Origin: an uncultured Lachnospiraceae bacterium
GTDB lineage: Bacteria; Bacillota; Clostridia; Lachnospirales; Lachnospiraceae
Assembly: GCA_902773435.1 (NCBI GenBank)
Contig: CACYEN010000007.1
Span: 1 to 38,759 of the forward strand
DNA: 38,759 nt
Reading direction: 5' to 3'
Shown here one piece after another: positions 22,442 to 30,988 of the stretch (position 1 is the stretch's first letter; every line of letters begins with the position of its first letter). Below the pieces are notes generated by a model that worked only from the letters and a program-made list of their open reading frames with translations, made no database searches and was not told where the DNA came from. The position numbers and the translations under genes were made by a program.

Positions 22442-24127
22442 TTGGGACTTAATACGATAGATGCGGGGATGATGCGGCGGATGTTTCTCGCCGGCGCGAA
22501 AAATCTCGAACTGAAGAAGGAGTGGATCAACCAGCTCAATGTGTTCCCCGTGCCGGACGGCGATACGGGAACGAATATGACACTGACGATCATGTCCGCC
22601 GCCGGCGAGATCAACACCCTGCCGGAGGACGCGGGGATCGAGGATCTCTGCAAGGCGATCTCGGGCGGTTCTCTGAGGGGCGCCCGGGGCAATTCCGGCG
22701 TCATTCTCTCCCAGCTTTTCAGGGGATTCACAAAGACGGTCCGGGATGAGAAGGAACTTGACGCGGTGATCATCTCGAAGGGTTTCGAGAGGGCGGTGGA
22801 GACCGCGTACAAGGCGGTCATGAAACCGAAAGAGGGGACCATCCTGACCGTGGCGAAAGCCATGTCCGTCAAAGCGGCGGAGCTTGCAGAGAGCGGGATG
22901 GACCTGGAGGAGTTTTTCAGGAGCATTCTCGAAGAGGGCGCGGTGACGTTGGAGCACACGCCCGACCTTCTGCCGGTGCTCAGGGAAGCGGGAGTCGTGG
23001 ACTCCGGCGGACAGGGCCTCATGACGGTCCTCGAGGGATGTTTCGACGCCTTCATGGGCAAGGAACTGGACCTGACCTTCGAAGCCCCGGAGGGCGGCGC
23101 GGCCCCCGTGTCCGCCGGTACAGAGGGGCGCAGGGAGATCAGCACCGACGACATCAAATTCGGCTACTGCACGGAATTCATCATTAATCTCGAGAAGCCG
23201 TTCGACGAATCCGACGAGCAGCGCATGAAGGAGTACTTCATGTCGATGGGCGACAGCCTTGTGCTCGTCGCTGACGACGAGATCGTGAAGATCCACGTGC
23301 ACACGAACCATCCCGGCCTCGCCTTTGAAAAAGGCCTTGAATACGGCAATCTCTGCCGCATGAAGGTCGACAACATGCGGATCGAGCACAAGGAGAAGCT
23401 CTTCAGGGAGAGCGAAGTGCAGGCCGCGAGGGAGAAGGAAGCGGAGAAGGCAAAGAGCGTCCCGAAAAAGAAAAACGGCTTCATCTCCGTGACGATCGGC
23501 GAGGGCATGAGCGAGATCTTCCGCGGACTCGGAGTCGACGCGCTCATCGAGGGCGGCCAGACCATGAATCCCAGTACAGACGACATCCTGGGCGCCATTA
23601 AGAAAGTGAACGCCGAGAACGTATATATCCTGCCCAATAACAAGAACGTCATTCTCGCGGCCAACCAGGCGTCGTCCCTCGTCACTGACTGCAACGTGAT
23701 CGTCGTGCCGACGAAGACGGTTCCCCAGGGAATTACGGCCATGATCTGCTTCTCGGAGGAGCGGTCGCCGGAGGAGAATCTCGAGACCATGACGGAAGGT
23801 ATCTCCGCCGTCAGGACGATCGAGATCACCTATTCCGTCCGCGACACGAAGATAGACGGCATCGAGATCCACACCGGGGACATCATGGCGATCGGCGACA
23901 GCGGGATCGCCGCTGTCGGAAGCAGCATCAGCGAAGTCGCGCTCGAGGCGCTCGAGGCCTGCGGCATGGACGAAGCCGAACTTGTCAGCATCTACAACGG
24001 GGCGGATTTCTCCGACGAGGACGCCGAGGCGCTCTCGGAAAAGATCAGCGAACAGTTCCCGGACTGCGACGTGGAGGTCAATTACGGCGGCCAGCCCGTC
24101 TACTACTGCATCATGTCAGTGGAATAA
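22442..24127 (+). CDS. fakA: Fatty acid kinase catalytic subunit FakA (YloV, DhaL/DAK2 type)
   Basis: A 561-residue FakA, which phosphorylates fatty acids presented by a FakB (DegV) protein so that they enter phospholipid synthesis. The N-terminal DhaL-like kinase domain carries LNVFPVPDGDTGTNMTLT (Mg-ATP site) and GGSLRGARGNSGVILSQLFRG. The middle and C-terminal domains include GDSLVLVADDEIVKIHVHTNHPG and YILPNNKNVILAANQA. Starts at 22421 (TTG) and 22424 (ATG, other frame) lie upstream of GGGGAGG; the TTG at 22442 sits nine bases after it and gives the usual N-terminus. No FakB gene is in this window. Confidence 0.93.
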   Translation: MGLNTIDAGMMRRMFLAGAKNLELKKEWINQLNVFPVPDGDTGTNMTLTIMSAAGEINTLPEDAGIEDLCKAISGGSLRGARGNSGVILSQLFRGFTKTVRDEKELDAVIISKGFERAVETAYKAVMKPKEGTILTVAKAMSVKAAELAESGMDLEEFFRSILEEGAVTLEHTPDLLPVLREAGVVDSGGQGLMTVLEGCFDAFMGKELDLTFEAPEGGAAPVSAGTEGRREISTDDIKFGYCTEFIINLEKPFDESDEQRMKEYFMSMGDSLVLVADDEIVKIHVHTNHPGLAFEKGLEYGNLCRMKVDNMRIEHKEKLFRESEVQAAREKEAEKAKSVPKKKNGFISVTIGEGMSEIFRGLGVDALIEGGQTMNPSTDDILGAIKKVNAENVYILPNNKNVILAANQASSLVTDCNVIVVPTKTVPQGITAMICFSEERSPEENLETMTEGISAVRTIEITYSVRDTKIDGIEIHTGDIMAIGDSGIAAVGSSISEVALEALEACGMDEAELVSIYNGADFSDEDAEALSEKISEQFPDCDVEVNYGGQPVYYCIMSVE

Positions 24128-24242
24128 GTGTTCATCAAAATACGACGGATATGACGCAGGCGCCATATCCGCAGCGATGAGGGACAGCTCATATGCACTT
24201 ATCTGACGGGCATGTGAACTGTCTCTTTCTTTGTGGAGGACA
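24128..24242. other. Intergenic region before recG
   Basis: These 115 bases hold an 8-bp perfect inverted repeat (24146-24153 with 24164-24171, ten-base loop) without a following T run. I see no convincing promoter. The recG SD (GGAGG) lies at 24233-24237. Confidence 0.4.
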
Positions 24243-26291
24243 ATGAAACTTCTCGAAATAAAAGGAATCGGACCCAGAACCGCGCAGCTCATGGAGAAGC
24301 TCGGGATCCGCACCCCGGAGGACCTCGTGAGGTACTATCCCGCCGGATACGACGAATACGGCGATCCCGTGAGAATCGCGGACCTCCGCGCCGGAATGAG
24401 GACCGCGGTCACGGGAACGGTCACCGGACAGGTCCTGACACATCCCGCCGGAAGGGTCAAAGTGACGACGACGGTCATCTCAGACGCGGGGGGCAGTATA
24501 AAGCTGACCTGGTTCAACGCGCCGTTTATGTCCCGGGTCGTCAGGAAGGGCTCCACATACGTCTTCAGGGGGACTGTCCGCGAACGGTCGGGAAAGCTCG
24601 TCATCGACCATCCCGAGGTCTATGCCCCGGAAAAATACAGCTCGCTCCGGAACACGCTGGTCCCCGTCTACAGCCTCACGAAAGGACTGTCCGGCAAAAC
24701 CATCTCGAAGGCCGTGAAGTCCGCTCTCGAGGCGGATCCCTCCCTGGCAAACGAGTACCTGCCCGAGACGCTGATGAAGCTCCACGGCCTCATGGATGAG
24801 GCGGAGGCGGTGCCGGCGATCCATTTCCCGGCGGACGCCGACGAGTTCCTCCGCGCGAGGACACGTCTCGTGTTCGACGAATTTTTCCTCTTTATCATCG
24901 CGCTCCGCCTGATGAAAGCCGGCGGTGAGGAACAGGAAAATGCCTTCCCGATGAAGGAGGGCTGGATCACCGAAGAAGTCATCGAGCGGCTTCCGTTCAG
25001 CCTGACTCGCGCCCAGACGCGGGTCTGGAGGGAGATCGAGACGGATCTCGCAGGGAAGAGCCCGATGTCAAGGCTCATACAGGGCGACGTCGGCTCCGGA
25101 AAGACGGTCGTGGCGTTTCTCGCCATGATCATGGCCGCCTCAAACGGCTGCCAGAGCGTCCTCATGGCCCCGACGGAGGTCCTGGCCAGACAGCATTTCG
25201 AAAAGCTGGAGAAACTGAGGGCGGAGCAGAAGCTGGACGTCCTGCGCCCCGTGCTGCTGACCGGTTCGATGAGAGCCGCCGAGAGAAAAGAGGCGCTGAA
25301 ACTCATCGGAAACGGTCAGGCGAACGCAATCGTCGGGACGCACGCCCTCATCCAGGATGCCGTCTCCTACAGATGCCTCGGGCTTGTTATAACGGACGAG
25401 CAGCACCGGTTCGGGGTCAGGCAGAGAAGCGTCCTGCGCGAGAGAGGGCATCTCCCCCACACGCTCGTCATGAGCGCGACGCCGATCCCGAGAACTCTCG
25501 GAGCGATTCTCTACGCGGACCTGGACATCTCGGTGATCGACGAGCTCCCGGCCAGCCGGATGCCCGTAAAAACCGCGGTCGTCGACGAGTCATTCCGCGA
25601 CCGGCTCTTCTGTTTTATGCAAAAACAGCTGGATTCCGGCCGGCAGTGCTACGTGATCTGCCCGATGATCGAGCCTTCCGAGGACTTCGACACCTACTCT
25701 GTGACGGAGGAGGCGGAGAAGTTCAAAAAGGCGCTCCCCGGGTTCCGGACGGAAATCCTCCACGGGAGGATGAAAGCGGAGGAGAAAAATGATATAATGA
25801 ACCGGTTTCTCTCCGGAGAAATCCGGGTGCTCGTCTCTACCACGGTCGTCGAAGTCGGCGTGGATGTTCCGAACGCCTCGGTTATCGCCGTCCTCGGCGC
25901 CGAGAGGTTCGGGCTCGCCCAGCTTCACCAGCTGAGGGGAAGAGTCGGGCGGGGCGGGCACCAGTCCTACTGCGTGCTCCTGGCCGGCCAGACACCTCCG
26001 GGCACCGCGGAGAGGCTGAATGTCCTTAAGGAGACGACCGACGGCTTCGTGATCGCCGAGAAAGACCTGCTGCTGCGCGGCCCCGGAGACCTTCTCGGAA
26101 TCAGGCAGAGCGGGGAGGCGGGATTCCGCATCGCGGATATCACGAAGGACGGCAGCATTCTCCGGATGGCCGGAAATATTGCAGCCGGCGTCCTTCAGGA
26201 CGACCCCGCGCTCGCGGGTGACGATTACCGGGCGCTCAGGGACAGAATTGACCGGTATATTTCAACAAATGAACCAAATTTTTCTCTGTAA
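24243..26291 (+). CDS. recG: ATP-dependent DNA helicase RecG
   Basis: A 682-residue RecG, which reverses stalled forks and migrates branched DNA. The N-terminal helix-hairpin-helix and wedge region begins LLEIKGIGPRTAQLMEKLGI. Walker A is QGDVGSGKTVVA (about 281), the DEQH box VITDEQHRFGVRQR (about 385), motif III MSATPIPRTL and motif VI QLRGRVGRGGHQSYC. Length is typical. A GTG at 24231 is in frame, but the ATG at 24243 follows GGAGG. It closes the rpmB-yloU-fakA-recG order common in Firmicutes. Confidence 0.97.
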   Translation: MKLLEIKGIGPRTAQLMEKLGIRTPEDLVRYYPAGYDEYGDPVRIADLRAGMRTAVTGTVTGQVLTHPAGRVKVTTTVISDAGGSIKLTWFNAPFMSRVVRKGSTYVFRGTVRERSGKLVIDHPEVYAPEKYSSLRNTLVPVYSLTKGLSGKTISKAVKSALEADPSLANEYLPETLMKLHGLMDEAEAVPAIHFPADADEFLRARTRLVFDEFFLFIIALRLMKAGGEEQENAFPMKEGWITEEVIERLPFSLTRAQTRVWREIETDLAGKSPMSRLIQGDVGSGKTVVAFLAMIMAASNGCQSVLMAPTEVLARQHFEKLEKLRAEQKLDVLRPVLLTGSMRAAERKEALKLIGNGQANAIVGTHALIQDAVSYRCLGLVITDEQHRFGVRQRSVLRERGHLPHTLVMSATPIPRTLGAILYADLDISVIDELPASRMPVKTAVVDESFRDRLFCFMQKQLDSGRQCYVICPMIEPSEDFDTYSVTEEAEKFKKALPGFRTEILHGRMKAEEKNDIMNRFLSGEIRVLVSTTVVEVGVDVPNASVIAVLGAERFGLAQLHQLRGRVGRGGHQSYCVLLAGQTPPGTAERLNVLKETTDGFVIAEKDLLLRGPGDLLGIRQSGEAGFRIADITKDGSILRMAGNIAAGVLQDDPALAGDDYRALRDRIDRYISTNEPNFSL

Positions 26292-26296
26292 TTTCA

Positions 26297-26334
26297 AAAT
26301 ATTTGTACATATTTACCTGAATGTGTGCTATAAT
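26297..26334 (+). promoter_or_regulatory. Extended -10 promoter with inverted repeat before the MGS-like gene
   Basis: TGCTATAAT gives a perfect TATAAT (26329-26334) with the extended TG. The -35 region is poor. Overlapping that region is an inverted repeat of six bases (26297-26302 with 26309-26314) around TTGTAC. The placement suits a regulator site, and extended -10 promoters often need no strong -35. Confidence 0.6.
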
Positions 26335-26410
26335 CATTTCAATTAGAACATAGGGGAGTCTGAGATTCTGCATATAGAGGAAGGGGACGCGAAATTAAAT
26401 GAGGACAAAC

Positions 26411-26821
26411 ATGAATATCGGTATCATCGCGCACAACAGCAAACGCACCCTGATCGAGGATTTCTGCATCGCGTACAAGGGAATCCTCTCCAAGCATGAA
26501 ATCTACGCGACCGGAACAACGGGACGACGTATCGAGGATGTCACAAACCTTCACGTGCACAAATTCCTGCCCGCCTCACTGGGAGGAGAGAAGCAGTTTA
26601 CCGAGATGATCTACCGCGGAGCCATGGATCTTGTGATCTTCTTCTACAACCCCGCGATGATCGACCCGAAGGATCCCGACATGGTAACAATCGTAACGGC
26701 CTGCGACCAGAACACGATACCCGTCGCGACCAATATCGCCACTGCCGAGATGCTGATTCTCGGACTCGGCAGGGGAGACCTCGACTGGAGGATCGGCCTC
26801 CGCACAGGTGACGACTTATGA
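26411..26821 (+). CDS. Methylglyoxal synthase-fold protein with substituted active site
   Basis: A 136-residue protein plainly homologous to methylglyoxal synthase, which converts dihydroxyacetone phosphate to methylglyoxal. The scaffold is kept: IIAHNSKR, YATGTTGRRI, LGGEKQ, MDLVIFF and IPVATNIATAEMLI. It aligns to the E. coli enzyme with a constant offset of 11, and the active-site positions differ: Asp20 is Asn9, the catalytic base Asp71 is Glu60, Asp91 is Asn80 and His98 is Lys87; Asp101 (Asp90) remains. The phosphate-loop Ser65-Gly66 is Pro54-Ala55. Normal activity is therefore doubtful. The ATG at 26399 is an alternative start, but 26411 has AGGA in front and the usual family N-terminus. 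It overlaps rsmD by ATGA. Confidence 0.85.
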   Translation: MNIGIIAHNSKRTLIEDFCIAYKGILSKHEIYATGTTGRRIEDVTNLHVHKFLPASLGGEKQFTEMIYRGAMDLVIFFYNPAMIDPKDPDMVTIVTACDQNTIPVATNIATAEMLILGLGRGDLDWRIGLRTGDDL

Positions 26822-27372
26822 GAGTAATTGCCGGTACGGCGAGGTCCATGCCGCTTCGGACGCTGAAGGGCATGGACATCAGGCCGACGACGGACAAAAC
26901 CAAAGAGACCCTGTTCAACGTGATCCAGTTCCGCATCCCCGGATGCAGGTTCCTGGATCTTTATTCAGGTACGGGCGCGATCGGCATAGAAGCCCTGAGC
27001 CGGGGCGCTTCCGAAGCTTACCTCGTCGAGAAGGACAGGCGGGCACAGGCCCTGATCGCGGATAATCTCGCCTACACAAAGATGGATTCAAGGGCGAAAC
27101 TGATGAAGGGAGATGTTCTCCAGATCCTTCCCCGGCTGGAGGGAGGCAAGCCGTTCGACGTGATCTTCATGGACCCCCCGTTTGACAGGGGACTTGAGAA
27201 AGACACACTGGTCTACCTCGCGAAGAGCAGCCTGCCCGCGGAGGGCTCCGTGATCATCGCGGAGACATCCCCGGAAACGGATTTTTCCTATCTTGACGAA
27301 CTGGGCTATCGTGTTCTAAAACATAAAGTGTACAGAGGCAGTTCGCATATCTTTCTTGAGCGAAAGGGCTGA
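26818..27372 (+). CDS. rsmD: 16S rRNA (guanine966-N2)-methyltransferase RsmD
   Basis: A 184-residue SAM-dependent methyltransferase that modifies G966 of 16S rRNA. It begins [24 protein letters not shown] and carries the SAM motif [20 protein letters not shown] and the catalytic motif [12 protein letters not shown]. Length is normal. coaD follows after two bases, the usual Firmicute pair. Confidence 0.96.
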   Translation: MRVIAGTARSMPLRTLKGMDIRPTTDKTKETLFNVIQFRIPGCRFLDLYSGTGAIGIEALSRGASEAYLVEKDRRAQALIADNLAYTKMDSRAKLMKGDVLQILPRLEGGKPFDVIFMDPPFDRGLEKDTLVYLAKSSLPAEGSVIIAETSPETDFSYLDELGYRVLKHKVYRGSSHIFLERKG

Positions 27373-27374
27373 AT

Positions 27375-27872
27375 ATGACCCACACATTGAGAAGAGCTGT
27401 CTACCCCGGGACGTTTGATCCCTGCACCAACGGACATCTTGATATTATCCGAAGGGCAGGGAAACAGTTCGACGAGGTAGTCATCGGTGTTTTGCGCAAT
27501 TCGGCAAAAACTCCGTTGTTTTCTACAGAGGAACGTGTTAATATACTTAAGGAAGTCACGAGGGATCTGCCGAATATTTCGGTCAGATCTTTTAGCGGTC
27601 TCTCGGTGGATTTTGTCAGGTCGTGCGAAGCGAACGTCGTGATCAGGGGCCTTCGGGCCATCACGGATTTCGAGTATGAACTTCAGATGGCGCAGACGAA
27701 CCGGATTCTCGCGCCGGATATCGACACGATGTTCCTGACAACAAGCCTTGAATATGCCTATCTGAGTTCGACGACGGTCAGGGAAGTCGCTGAGTTTGGC
27801 GGTGACATTGAGAAGTTCGTTCCGCCCTATGTCGCGGCACTTCTCCGTGAGCGGATAAAGTCGAAGAGATGA
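27375..27872 (+). CDS. coaD: Phosphopantetheine adenylyltransferase
   Basis: A 165-residue CoaD, the penultimate step of coenzyme A synthesis (4'-phosphopantetheine + ATP to dephospho-CoA). The nucleotidyltransferase motif is [19 protein letters not shown]; the second is [43 protein letters not shown] is the family core. The stretch around 27475-27600 is a little richer in A/T than the surroundings. Confidence 0.97.
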   Translation: MTHTLRRAVYPGTFDPCTNGHLDIIRRAGKQFDEVVIGVLRNSAKTPLFSTEERVNILKEVTRDLPNISVRSFSGLSVDFVRSCEANVVIRGLRAITDFEYELQMAQTNRILAPDIDTMFLTTSLEYAYLSSTTVREVAEFGGDIEKFVPPYVAALLRERIKSKR

Positions 27873-27907
27873 AACTATAAACGAAGTTAAGAGGAGAGTA
27901 GTCTATT

Positions 27908-28564
27908 ATGGCCAGCAGAATCGAGCAGATTATTGAGGAAATCGAAGAGTATATCGACAGCTGCAAGTTCCAGCCGCTGTCAACCACCAAGATCGTGGTC
28001 AACAAGGAGGAACTCGAGGAACTGCTCCGGGAACTGAGGCTGAAGACTCCGGATGAGATCAAGCGGTACCAGAAGATCATTTCCAATAAGGACGCGATTC
28101 TCGCGGACGCCCAGGCGAAGGCCGACAGCATCGTGGCCAACGCCGAGGCAAAGGCAAAGGAACTGATCAGCCAGCACGAGGTTATGCAGCAGGCCTACGC
28201 ACAGGCGAACGACACGATCAACAAGGCCAACCAGCAGGCACAGGGAATTGTCGATTCAGCTACACAGGACGCGAACAACATCCGGTATTCGGCTCTGACA
28301 TACACGGACGATATGCTCGCGAATCTCGGAAACATCCTGGGAACGACCATCGACGACGCGGGCAGTCGTTACAACTCACTCATTCAGTCTCTGCAGAGTG
28401 CTTTCAATATCGTGAAGCAGAACCGGCAGGAGCTTTCTCCGCAGACACAGCAGACAGCATCCCAGCCCGTTGATCTCGAAGTAGAGGATGAGGAAGACGA
28501 CGGCATTGATGATTACGATTTCGGTGATGCCGACGACTTCGACGACCTCGACGACGAGGAGTGA
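27908..28564 (+). CDS. Coiled-coil protein with acidic tail, function unknown
   Basis: A 218-residue soluble protein. Residues 1-50 include MASRIEQIIEEIEEYIDSCKFQPLS-type helix and a short strand. Residues about 50-125 form a long Ala/Gln-rich coiled coil (ADAQAKADSIVANAEAKAKELI). The last 30 residues are nearly all Asp and Glu. Its layout recalls DivIVA-like or vacuolar-ATPase H-like proteins, and automatic pipelines often label such proteins ATPase, but no nucleotide motif is visible. It directly follows coaD. A hairpin after the stop may end this unit. Confidence 0.85.
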   Translation: MASRIEQIIEEIEEYIDSCKFQPLSTTKIVVNKEELEELLRELRLKTPDEIKRYQKIISNKDAILADAQAKADSIVANAEAKAKELISQHEVMQQAYAQANDTINKANQQAQGIVDSATQDANNIRYSALTYTDDMLANLGNILGTTIDDAGSRYNSLIQSLQSAFNIVKQNRQELSPQTQQTASQPVDLEVEDEEDDGIDDYDFGDADDFDDLDDEE

Positions 28565-28584
28565 TCTATAATACGTATTTATGC

Positions 28585-28620
28585 GAAAGGGATGTTCGTA
28601 TGAGCGTCCCTTTCTTGCTT
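28585..28620 (+). terminator. Hairpin terminator after the coiled-coil gene
   Basis: An 8-bp perfect stem (28585-28592 with 28607-28614), extendable by G-U and G-C pairs, is followed by TTGCTTT. The T tract is imperfect, so read-through into pepD is possible. Confidence 0.6.
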
Positions 28621-28684
28621 TAAACAAGGGTATTTATGATTCTGCGTTTTTACGGAATATTCTATATCTCAGGGAGGTAGCCAC

Positions 28685-30133
28685 ATGGACAGACTTACCG
28701 GGCTTGAACCGGCAGGAGTATTTGAAATCTTCGATGTTATCTGCGATATCCCCCACGGTTCGGGCAATACCTCGGCCATGCTTGATTTCCTGAAGAGGTT
28801 CGCTGAGGAGAGAGAGCTCCGCTACAAGGCTGATGAGGCCGGAAATATCGTTATCTACAAGGACGGGTCCAAGGGAAAGGAAACCCTTGATCCCGTTATT
28901 CTCCAGGGCCATATGGATATGGTCTGCGCGAAGCGTCCCGACGTGAGCCACGACTTTCTCACTGAGCCGCTTGACCTCACCATCGAGGGCGACGACCTCT
29001 ACGCGGAGGGGACTTCCCTTGGCGGCGACGACGGCATCGCGGTCGCTTTTATGCTCGCGATTCTCGACGACGAGTCGCTCGTCCATCCGCCGATTGAGGC
29101 TGTCTTCACCAATGACGAGGAGATCGGGCTTCTCGGCGCCACGTCGCTTGACGTCTCCCTGCTCAAGGGACGCCGGATGATCAATATCGATTCCGAGAAC
29201 GAGGGGATCTTTACGTGCGGCTGCGCGGGCGGCTCAAGCGTCGACTTCATCATGCCGATTAAGCGCGTGAGGATGAAGGGCCTTCCGGTTCTTCTTTCGA
29301 TCAGCGGCCTCACGGGCGGCCACTCCGGCGTTAAGATCATCGATAACCTTCCCAACGCCAACAAACTGATGGCGCGGCTTCTCCACGAGGTCGACGACGC
29401 GGCGGTCTGCTGCCTCGAGAGCGTCTACGGCGGAGAGAAGGACAACGCGATTCCGACGGACGCGACCGCGCACATCGTCATCGACGAGATCGATTTCCAC
29501 ACCGTCAGCAAGGCGGTCGAAAAGTTCGAGAAGGATATCCGCCGCGAGTACAGGGGCATCGACGAGGGCATCAGGGTCAGGGTCGAGAAGGGAACGGTCC
29601 ACAAGATCAACGTACTCGACGCGGAGAGCCAGGAGAATGTCCTGTTCTTCCTGCTCCACGCCCCGTACGGCGTCCGCAAGATGAGCGGCCTCGTCAGGGG
29701 ACTCGTCGAGACGTCCTCGAACCTGGGCGTCGTCAGGACCGGCGACGCTGAGTTCGCATGCACCGTGAGCGTCCGAAGCAGCGTCGGATCAGGCAGGAGG
29801 GCCCTCGAGCGCGAGCTCTATTCCCTCGGTGCCAAGTGCGGCGGCAGCTGCAGGACCTCTGGCGAGTACCCGGAGTGGGAGTACAGGCCGCAGTCCGCGC
29901 TCAGGGACACGATGGTCTCCGTCTACACGTCGATGTACGGGGAGGAGCCGGTGATCGACGTCATTCACGCAGGTCTCGAGTGCGGCCTCTTCGCGCAGAG
30001 AATCAGGGGATTTGACGCGGTCTCGATCGGGCCCGACGTCCGCGACGTCCACACACCGAACGAGAAACTTTCGATCTCTTCCACCAGGCGCGTGTGGGAA
30101 TTCCTCGTCGCGCTGCTTGAGAAGCTCAGGTAA
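28685..30133 (+). CDS. pepD: Aminoacyl-histidine dipeptidase (M20 family)
   Basis: A 482-residue PepD/carnosinase-type metallopeptidase that cleaves beta-Ala-His and other dipeptides in the cytosol. Metal-site motifs are VILQGHMDMVCAKRPD, LGGDDGIAVAFMLAIL and FTNDEEIGLLGATSLD. The later GGHSGVKI region is the M20 lid-domain hinge, and EPVIDVIHAGLECGLF near the C-terminus supplies the last His. Length is typical of PepD. GGGAGG precedes the ATG. It is followed by the alarmone synthetase after 23 bases. Confidence 0.94.
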   Translation: MDRLTGLEPAGVFEIFDVICDIPHGSGNTSAMLDFLKRFAEERELRYKADEAGNIVIYKDGSKGKETLDPVILQGHMDMVCAKRPDVSHDFLTEPLDLTIEGDDLYAEGTSLGGDDGIAVAFMLAILDDESLVHPPIEAVFTNDEEIGLLGATSLDVSLLKGRRMINIDSENEGIFTCGCAGGSSVDFIMPIKRVRMKGLPVLLSISGLTGGHSGVKIIDNLPNANKLMARLLHEVDDAAVCCLESVYGGEKDNAIPTDATAHIVIDEIDFHTVSKAVEKFEKDIRREYRGIDEGIRVRVEKGTVHKINVLDAESQENVLFFLLHAPYGVRKMSGLVRGLVETSSNLGVVRTGDAEFACTVSVRSSVGSGRRALERELYSLGAKCGGSCRTSGEYPEWEYRPQSALRDTMVSVYTSMYGEEPVIDVIHAGLECGLFAQRIRGFDAVSIGPDVRDVHTPNEKLSISSTRRVWEFLVALLEKLR

Positions 30134-30156
30134 GGAGCCCCGGGGAGTTAAGGACT

Positions 30157-30972
30157 ATGGAAATTCAGCTCTGGAAGGAACTGCTGGATCCCTATGAGCA
30201 GGCGGTTTCCGAGCTCCTCACGAAGTTCAGGAACGTGAAGGAGGAGCACGAGAAGAGAAATCTGTATTCTCCGATCGAGAGTGTGAGCGGCCGGACCAAG
30301 ACCGTCGCCAGCATTCTCGAGAAGATGCAGAGGAAGAACATCCCGTTCGAATCTCTCGAGGAGGAAGTCGAGGATATCGCCGGCATCCGGATCATCTGCC
30401 AGTTCCAGGAGGACATCGACACCGTCTCGCAGATGATCGGCAAGCGGTCCGACATGGAGATCCGAAGCCGGAAGGACTACCTGACCAACCAGAAGAAAAG
30501 CGGCTACAGGAGCCTTCACCTCATCGTGTGGTACACGGTTGAGACGCTGAACGGGCCGAAGAGAATTCAGGCCGAGATTCAGATCCGGACCATGGCGATG
30601 AATTTCTGGGCGACGACCGAGCACTCCCTCCAGTACAAGTACAAGGGGGATATCCCCGAGCACGTGCGGGAGAAGCTGATGAGGGCTTCGGACGCGATCG
30701 AGATGCTCGACGAGGAGATGTCCCTTGTGCGCTCGGAGATCATGGACGCGCAGATCGACAGCCAGATCGAGACGAACCTCGTGAAGGACATCCTGAGGTG
30801 CATCGAGAATCTCTACCGCCTCGACAATAAGCGGGAGGTGGTCAAGATCCAGAATGAGTTCTACAGGATCTTCTCCACGCACAATCTCGAGGAACTGAAG
30901 AGGTTCCACAGACAGCTCGCCATTATCGCCGAGGGCTCCAGGGCCCAGTCGGTTGATTCCGGGAAAGACTGA
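30157..30972 (+). CDS. Small alarmone synthetase (RelQ/RelP-like (p)ppGpp synthetase)
   Basis: A 271-residue single-domain (p)ppGpp synthetase. Motifs: ESVSGRTKTVASILEKM (substrate Arg/Lys), VEDIAGIRIICQF (catalytic Asp), KKSGYRSLHLIVWY and EIQIRTMAMNFWATTEHSLQYKYKG (catalytic Glu). No HD hydrolase, TGS or ACT domain is present, so it is a small synthetase rather than Rel. The helical C-terminus resembles that of RelQ, which forms tetramers. Translation starts after GGAGTT. Proximity to pepD and a membrane protein may link it to nutrient or envelope stress, by inference. Confidence 0.94.
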   Translation: MEIQLWKELLDPYEQAVSELLTKFRNVKEEHEKRNLYSPIESVSGRTKTVASILEKMQRKNIPFESLEEEVEDIAGIRIICQFQEDIDTVSQMIGKRSDMEIRSRKDYLTNQKKSGYRSLHLIVWYTVETLNGPKRIQAEIQIRTMAMNFWATTEHSLQYKYKGDIPEHVREKLMRASDAIEMLDEEMSLVRSEIMDAQIDSQIETNLVKDILRCIENLYRLDNKREVVKIQNEFYRIFSTHNLEELKRFHRQLAIIAEGSRAQSVDSGKD

Positions 30973-30988
30973 CTCCCGGGGAAAGGAC

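Noticed and set aside
24146..24171. Inverted repeat before recG considered as a terminator
   Set aside because: The stem is only eight base pairs with a ten-base loop and no T run.
25788..25800. TATAAT inside recG
   Set aside because: No matching -35 and located deep in a coding region; the next gene has its own promoter.
28567..28572. TATAAT between the coiled-coil gene stop and the following hairpin, hinting at a small RNA
   Set aside because: There is no -35, and the hairpin terminator would end any transcript after about 40 bases.
28581..28793. Short + strand open frame running from the terminator hairpin into pepD
   Set aside because: It starts in the hairpin, overlaps pepD out of frame and shows no SD or conserved features.
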